Position numbers and translations under genes: made by a program. A stretch of 64,000 nt of DNA from Lanius collurio (lineage: Eukaryota > Chordata > Aves > Passeriformes > Laniidae): the NCBI GenBank assembly GCA_020086605.1, contig JACBWW010000089.1, positions 467,534-531,533 of the forward strand. Reading direction: 5' to 3'. Under the pieces are notes generated by a model. That model did not search any database. It was not told where the DNA came from and was given only the letters and a program-made list of their open reading frames with translations. Below, piece by piece: positions 59,385-64,000 of the stretch. Numbering within the stretch: the stretch's first letter is position 1; each line of letters begins with the position of its first letter.

Positions 59385-59812
59385 AGGAGCTGCTGGAACA
59401 AGTCCAGAGGAGGTCATGGAGATGCTCCAAGGCCTGGAGCCAGGCTGGGAGAGCTGGGGGTGTTCACCTGGAGAGGAGAAGGCTCCAGGGAGAGCTCAGA
59501 GCCCCTTGCAGGGCCTGAAGGGGCTCCAGGAGAGCTGGAGAGGGACTGGGGACGAGGCATGGAGGGACAGGACAAGGGGGAATAGTTTCCCACTGCCATA
59601 GGGCAGGGACAGATGGGATATTGGGAAGGAGTTCTTGGCAGTGAGGGTGGTGAGGCCCTGGCACAGGGTGCCCCATTCCTAGAAGTGTCGAAGGCCAGAT
59701 TGGATGTGGCTTGGAGCAGCCTGGTCTAGTGAAAGGTGTCCCTGCCCATGGCAGGGGGTGAAGTGAGGTGGGCTTTAAGGTCCCTTCCAACCCAAACCAT
59801 TCTGGGATTTGT
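59385..59812 (+). mobile_element. CR1 LINE, 3' fragment (about 430 bp)
   Basis: Starts tcaggagctgctggaacaag, continues gtccagaggaggtcatggag and ends ccaaaccattctgggatttg. Two short internal deletions are visible against the 29-kb copy: in the ctcagctctgg stretch and after cacagggtgcc. Confidence 0.94.
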
Positions 59813-60395
59813 TACCACATTTCAAAGTACCTCTGGCATCTCTCCCTGCTGAGGCCTTCCCTGTAAGCATCACCTTTGGAAGGTAAAATGGAGCACTGTG
59901 TGCTTCCGAGTTTCTTTTGGCTGCATGGAGCTGATGCTCAAGTTTCCCCATAGTGACAGCTTCTGCCTGTGCACATCGTGTGCAGAAGTCATGCATTTTT
60001 GATTCAGTAGTAGTTTATTTTTGTATCAGCTGGCAAATGAGTCACACCTTCCCCCACCGTTCGCAGTCCCACCTTGGCACATGTGAATCATTTGGACACG
60101 TGTCACCGCGCCTTGAGTTCTGTGCTGTGCCTCTGTAGCCAATGGTCATCCCCAGCACAGGCAGGTGACACTGGCAAGTGGATGTTGGACGTCATGAGCC
60201 TCCACAGTGGCGTAGTGGGGAGCAGAAGAGGAGTCTGATGTGCTGGAGAATCCCAGGAAACCAAGATCTCTGCTGTCCCCAGCCCACGCAGTGGATGAGT
60301 CACAGTGTAGGAGCAGAATGTTCTGAGTCAGGGAGGGCTATGTCAGTACATATAGAATATTGACGGATTCTCTGGTTTTGTTTTAATTCCTGCTC

Positions 60396-60571
60396 TGTAA
60401 ACAAGTTCACCTCTAATGAAGTATGGAGTCTGTGTGTTTACTTTGTGACCTCTCTGTGTTGCACAACTCACCAGAGTGAAGCAGTCTGTTTACTTGTCGG
60501 GAGGTAGGACCGAGGGAAATGAAGGTGGTATAAATAACTGAGCCTTTGCATAGTCTAGTCAATATTTGCAT
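60396..60571. promoter_or_regulatory. Forkhead and octamer motif cluster
   Basis: TGTAAACA at 60396-60403, TGTTTAC at 60435-60441 and TGTTTAC at 60487-60493 are forkhead-type cores, followed by a perfect octamer ATTTGCAT at 60564-60571. The surrounding sequence is not a recognised repeat. Candidate intronic enhancer; function is inferred from motif density only. Confidence 0.35.
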
Positions 60572-61117
60572 ATATATTCCTCAGTGAGGCTGAGCTGTCT
60601 GCTATCCGTGCTGCCTATGGAGTTCTCCTGTTGGGATTGCCTGTGTTGAGCATGTCTTTCTGTGTTGCTCTTGCTTTACCCACACACACTTTGTATGTAT
60701 CGCTGTGCTTCATGAAGACATTCTTTCCATGCCAGTTGCACAATACTGTCATTCACACGGCAATTATGGGGCATTTTGGTAAAGCTCGTTACAGGATGGA
60801 TGTAAACAAGTCGCCTTGGTGGAGCTGCCAGCACCACGATTTCACAGGGAGGTCGTTGTGCACATCACTCTTCCCCAAGGGAGCGGGAGTGACTCGAGGC
60901 TATGTGAGGGAGGGTTAGTGCAACAGGTCCCCACCCTTGTTTAATTAAGAAGTGTGAACATATCCATTAACCGTGGCCACAGTGACTTTAATCTTCAGAA
61001 TTCCCACTTGTATTTGCCACCTGGATAGAAACTGCTGTGGCCAGGAGCTGAGCCAGGTCACTCCTCAGCAGGGGGCTGCTTTGGCAGGGGGATGGAGCTG
61101 CTGGATGGGGATGATCA

Positions 61118-61258
61118 TAAAATCATAGAGTGATTTGGGTTGGAAGAGACCTTGGAGCCCACCTTGTGGCCATCTGGGCAGGGACACCTTCCCACTAGAC
61201 TGGCTTGCTCAGAGCTCTGTCCAACCTCTCCTTGAACACTTCCAGGGATTTCCCTTCT
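61118..61258 (-). mobile_element. CR1 LINE, 3' fragment
   Basis: Reads AAAATCATAGAGTGATTTGG, gttggaagagaccttggagc, gggcagggacaccttcccac and cttgaacacttccagggatt. Confidence 0.88.
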
Positions 61259-62092
61259 GCACCTCAAAGTGGGTTTGGAATGGTGTGGAGCAACACGTGG
61301 CTGTCACCTGAGGTATTTTGTGTCCTGCATATTGTATGGAAGGGTTTGTTCGTACCTCTTACACTTCAATGCTCCGCATAAGCACTGCAGCCTCCTCCTT
61401 TGAAATACTGGAAATATTTTAGATTGTCAGTATTCAGTGACTCTAAGTATTTAATAAATGACTCATCTGTGCAAGGTGATACAAAACTGACATCCATTTA
61501 CAAAGGAAACAACTTTGGGACACATCTCATGTCAGTCATTCTCTACCTCAGATGCCTTCAATAGATCTGAAGGTTTTAAGATGTTGGGTTAATTTTCTAC
61601 CAGCAAGGAAAAACTTCTTCATTCTCAAATCCTGCACAGAAATGTGCCCTTGGCCATAGGTAGGAGATGCTCAGTGTAATGGTTTAGAATAGTTTGGGTT
61701 CTTAGTTAGAGGGCTCTATCAGCCACGGAAGTGATTCTCTTGCAAAGAGGTGCTTACAGCTTCCTCTAGACCCGACAGAACCTATCAACTGGCTAGTTTG
61801 AATGTTGGCAACTTTTTTAAGAAGCGTGACACGCCTCTTTTAAATCCACATTTAAAAAATGAACAAAGCCCGGGAAAGCTCTCTTGTTTCCGGCTTTTGG
61901 ACAGGTAACTGGGCAGCCCGCGGCGCATCCCAGCCCGGGCGGTCGCGGTGCAGCTCGGCTGAGACCTCAACCGCTTCTGCTTGCGGGACACCCGGCACAG
62001 TCGCTCAGTGCGGGCCGGGCCGGCCGGGAGACAGCCACCCCGGAGCCGCACAGCCGTGTTCCATCCACGGCCTTGCTCCGTGCGGGCCGGCC

Positions 62093-62520
62093 CCCACAGC
62101 CTGTGCAGGCCGGACCCCACAGCCCTGCTCCGTGCGGGCCGGCCCCCACAGCCCTGCTCCGTGCGGGTTTGCCCCCACAGCCCCGCTCCGTGCCGGCAGC
62201 CCCCACAGCCTGTGCAGGCCGGCTCCCACAGCCCCGCTCCGTGCGGGCCGGTCCCCACAGCCTGTGCAGGCCGGCTCCCACAGCCCCGCTCCGTGCGGGC
62301 CGGCCCCCACAGCCTGTGCAGGCCGGACCCCACAGCCCCGCTCCGTGCGGGTTTGTCCCCACAGCCTGTGCAGGCCGGCTCCCACAGCCCCGCTCCGTGC
62401 GGGTTTGCCCCCACAGCCCCGCTCCGTGCCGGCAGCCCCCACAGCCCCGCTCCGTGCGGGTTTGCCCCCACAGCCCCGCTCCGTGCCGGCAGCCCCCACA
62501 GCCCCGCTCCATGCGGGCGT
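62093..62520. repeat. CpG-rich minisatellite, about 16 units of 22-30 bp
   Basis: Every unit starts CACAGCC and continues in one of a few ways. A short form (22-24 bp) reads CACAGCCTGTGCAGGCCGG. A long form (27-30 bp) reads CACAGCCCCGCTCCGTGCGG, ending in a GGCCGG, GGTTTG or CCGGCAG variant. Short units occur at about 62204, 62257, 62309 and 62360 (each followed by a long one), giving an alternating higher-order pattern in the middle; the right third is long units only. Large open frames on both strands (up to about 255 codons) are produced by the repeat and are not genes. Confidence 0.93.
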
Positions 62521-62581
62521 CCCCGCGGTGCTGTGGCGATGGACAATGGTCAGAGTACCCGTTGTAATTTCATGAGAGCAT

Positions 62582-62596
62582 GGGGGGGGGGGGGGG
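62582..62596. repeat. Poly-G run (15) left of the assembly gap
   Basis: Fifteen consecutive G, then TCCGTGGGCTTGGACGTGA to the first N. Part of the LTR interior. Confidence 0.9.
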
Positions 62597-62615
62597 TCCG
62601 TGGGCTTGGACGTGA

Positions 62616-62696
62616 NNNNNNNNNNNNNNNNNNNNNNNNNNNNNNNNNNNNNNNNNNNNNNNNNNNNNNNNNNNNNNNNNNNNNNNNNNNNNNNNN
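62616..62696. other. Assembly gap (81 N)
   Basis: Unknown bases, 81 positions, in a G-rich, tandemly repeated region. The true length is not known; such gaps may be arbitrarily sized. Confidence 0.99.
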
Positions 62697-62721
62697 GGGG
62701 GGGGGGGGGGGGGGGGGGGGG
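62697..62721. repeat. Poly-G run (25) right of the assembly gap
   Basis: Twenty-five consecutive G immediately after the gap. It could be real (a G-quadruplex-prone tract) or an artefact of low-quality sequence at a gap edge. Confidence 0.9.
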
Positions 62722-63280
62722 AGTAGAGCGTTCAAACTGCAATTGTGAGCAAAGGTACCTGTGCTGAGATAAGCAAATGTTGAAGTAGCTGTGATTTGAT
62801 GAGAAGCTTGAACAGAGAGATGAAAGTGATGAAGACCCTTGCTCCCAGAGAAGACCTATGTTCCTAGAGGTGAAGATGCTCCCAGAGATAGGTGAAGGGA
62901 ACCTTTGCTTCTGAACAGCTCATCCTTAAACTGGTACCCCATTGGCTAAACACTGAACCCTCAAAAGCAGTTGTGGGGAAAGCTGTAATTTGAGGGAAGG
63001 GACTTTCACATGCGAGCAGAGAACCAACCTGGGCAGCTGTCTCGCTGTGACATTGAAGCCATGAGAGAACTGTTTCTTGTGGAGATGTCTCCATAGCATG
63101 AGCAAGAGAGACTCTTCTCCCTAAGTGAACTGAAAAGGAGATTATTATAGAGGTGGTAAACTGACTGAAAATCTCAAGGGTTGTCTTTTTACGTTGTCAG
63201 TGGGAGAAGGGAGAAAGGTGAGGGGAAGAGAAGTTTCTGAAGGTTTAGTCTGATTTTTTTTTCTTTCTTTTAGGTCTGTT

Positions 63281-63286
63281 AATAAA
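63281..63286 (+). terminator. LTR polyadenylation signal
   Basis: AATAAA in the context GTTAATAAACTTCTTTAT, followed by a T/G-rich stretch. This is the position expected for the R/U5 end of an avian ERV LTR. Confidence 0.65.
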
Positions 63287-63392
63287 CTTCTTTATAGTCT
63301 TTTGAGTTTTGTGCCTGCTTTGCTTTCTCCTAATTCTTGTCTCACAGAAGCAAAATAAGTAAGTAATGGATATTTTGAACCAAACCACTACA

Positions 63393-64000
63393 TCAGCAAT
63401 GGACAGTTTCATTCTCCTGAAAATGTGTTTTTTAGGCACAAAGTGGAGACCCTCACACTGAGCTGCATCTTAAGGAATGATGATCAGCAGCTTCATTGTA
63501 AAGTCAGGAGCTTGAACTTGAGGGATCCCAGTCTTCCAAGCTTATGAATTGCAAAATGAAATGTAGTGGATTACTGTAAAGTGCTCAGTTAGACCCTGCT
63601 GCTTTCAGAGCTGGCTTGCTGTTGATCTCCAGAGAAGTATATTTTACTGTTTAAAAATGCTTGGCTTTTTTTTCACATGGCCATTCCGTTGTTAGGAAGG
63701 GCTTCCTGAATGTGCACCTTTCAGCATCTCAGCATCAGAAGTTTTGACTTCCTTGGGCTAAATTTAGGTTTTGTCAATTGGAAGCTATCAGGTGCTTTTA
63801 AAGCAAGGCCATTAATATTTGAATATGAGATTGAGGCAGTTTCCTTTTTATATTCTGAAAAGTCCTGATCCATCTCCTACTCTTCCGGTATTCGTGGCAG
63901 TAATCACAAATCAAACACCAGTGACTCCAGGCAGCGCGTGGAGGGGAACAGCAGGATGCTGGGAAGCTGGAAATGCCTTTCCTGCAGACACTTTTCCTTG
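63393..64000. other. Intron 4 right of the LTR, no recognised gene
   Basis: Unique-looking intron to the window end. The next CSNK1G1 exon is not seen. Confidence 0.6.

Larger units (their letters stand above)
61675..63392 (+). mobile_element. Solo LTR of an endogenous retrovirus (about 1.7 kb)
   Basis: The element starts TGTAATGGTTTAG and ends CCAAACCACTACA. These ends are inverted copies of each other at 11 of 13 positions and have the TG...CA termini of LTRs. The 4-bp sequence TCAG directly flanks both sides (61671-61674 and 63393-63396), a target-site duplication. A polyadenylation signal AATAAA at 63281-63286, about 105 bp from the 3' end, sets the orientation as plus. No retroviral coding sequence is present, so this is a solo LTR from recombination. 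A 4-bp duplication fits class I elements better than those making 5 or 6 bp. The ends resemble passerine ERV LTRs as I remember them; the family is not named here. It holds the minisatellite and the assembly gap. Confidence 0.8.
55535..64000 (+). other. CSNK1G1: Intron 4 of CSNK1G1, left part (runs past window end)
   Basis: It starts with donor GTGAGT in phase 1. At least 8.47 kb is present without the next CK1-gamma exon. It carries three CR1 fragments, a CpG cluster near 57.2 kb, a forkhead/octamer motif cluster near 60.5 kb, and the LTR with its minisatellite and assembly gap. Missing bases in the gap could in principle hide sequence, but 81 Ns inside an LTR are an unlikely place for the exon. 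Confidence 0.75.

Noticed and set aside
62093..62520. Regular repeat spacing suggestive of a CRISPR array
   Set aside because: Units are directly adjacent, with no unique spacers. The host is a bird and the array lies in an LTR.
61785..62748. Long open frames on both strands (up to about 255 codons), Pro/Ala/Cys- or Gly/Arg-rich
   Set aside because: They are produced by the GC-rich minisatellite inside the LTR; the same repeat is open in most frames and one frame runs through the N gap.
55535..64000. Search for the next CSNK1G1 exon
   Set aside because: No sequence continuing the CK1-gamma kinase N-lobe after the split Gly97 was found on the plus strand, so the gene is taken to run off the window.

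Overview
The window looks like intron-dominated DNA from a bird, probably a songbird. The evidence is about 32 dated fragments of the avian CR1 (chicken repeat 1) LINE family on both strands, many with the ATTCTGTG-type 3' tail, plus a long LTR whose ends resemble passerine endogenous-retrovirus LTRs. There is no bacterial-style coding: almost every long open frame lies in a CR1 copy, a GC-rich minisatellite or featureless intron.

One gene is supported: the 5' part of CSNK1G1 (casein kinase 1 gamma 1), on the + strand. A CpG-rich block at the left edge (1 to about 290) probably holds the end of the promoter CpG island and non-coding exon 1. An intron of about 42.8 kb follows. Exon 2 (42934-43349) carries the 5' UTR tail and residues 1-59 plus the first base of codon 60. 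Exon 3 (51387-51427, only 41 nt) and exon 4 (55465-55534) continue the kinase N-lobe. The spliced reading frame gives about 97 of the roughly 420 residues expected. It contains the glycine-rich loop, the ATP-binding lysine and the alpha-C glutamate, and it stops in a split glycine codon. The catalytic loop, the metal-binding motif and the membrane-anchoring tail must lie to the right of the window.

Region by region: 1-290 is the CpG island. From 100 to 42933 is intron 1, with scattered CR1 copies; the longest are at 29030-29768 and 36500-37343. From 43350 to 51386 is intron 2, which opens with a cluster of octamer, AP-1 and E-box motifs. From 51428 to 55464 is intron 3. From 55535 to the end is the start of intron 4, which contains a small CpG cluster (57213-57263), a forkhead/octamer motif cluster (60396-60571) and a complete-looking solo LTR (61675-63392). 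The LTR has a 4-bp target duplication and encloses a 16-unit CpG-rich minisatellite and an 81-base assembly gap flanked by G runs.

I saw no previously undescribed multi-gene system. The observations most worth checking are the exon 2 acceptor fused to a perfect donor consensus (a possible recursive splice site), three short upstream ORFs before the CSNK1G1 start, a perfect 68-bp inverted CR1 pair bracketing exon 2, the octamer cluster just downstream of exon 2, and the LTR with its internal minisatellite. No searches were run. Paralogue and family names rest on recognition of sequence.
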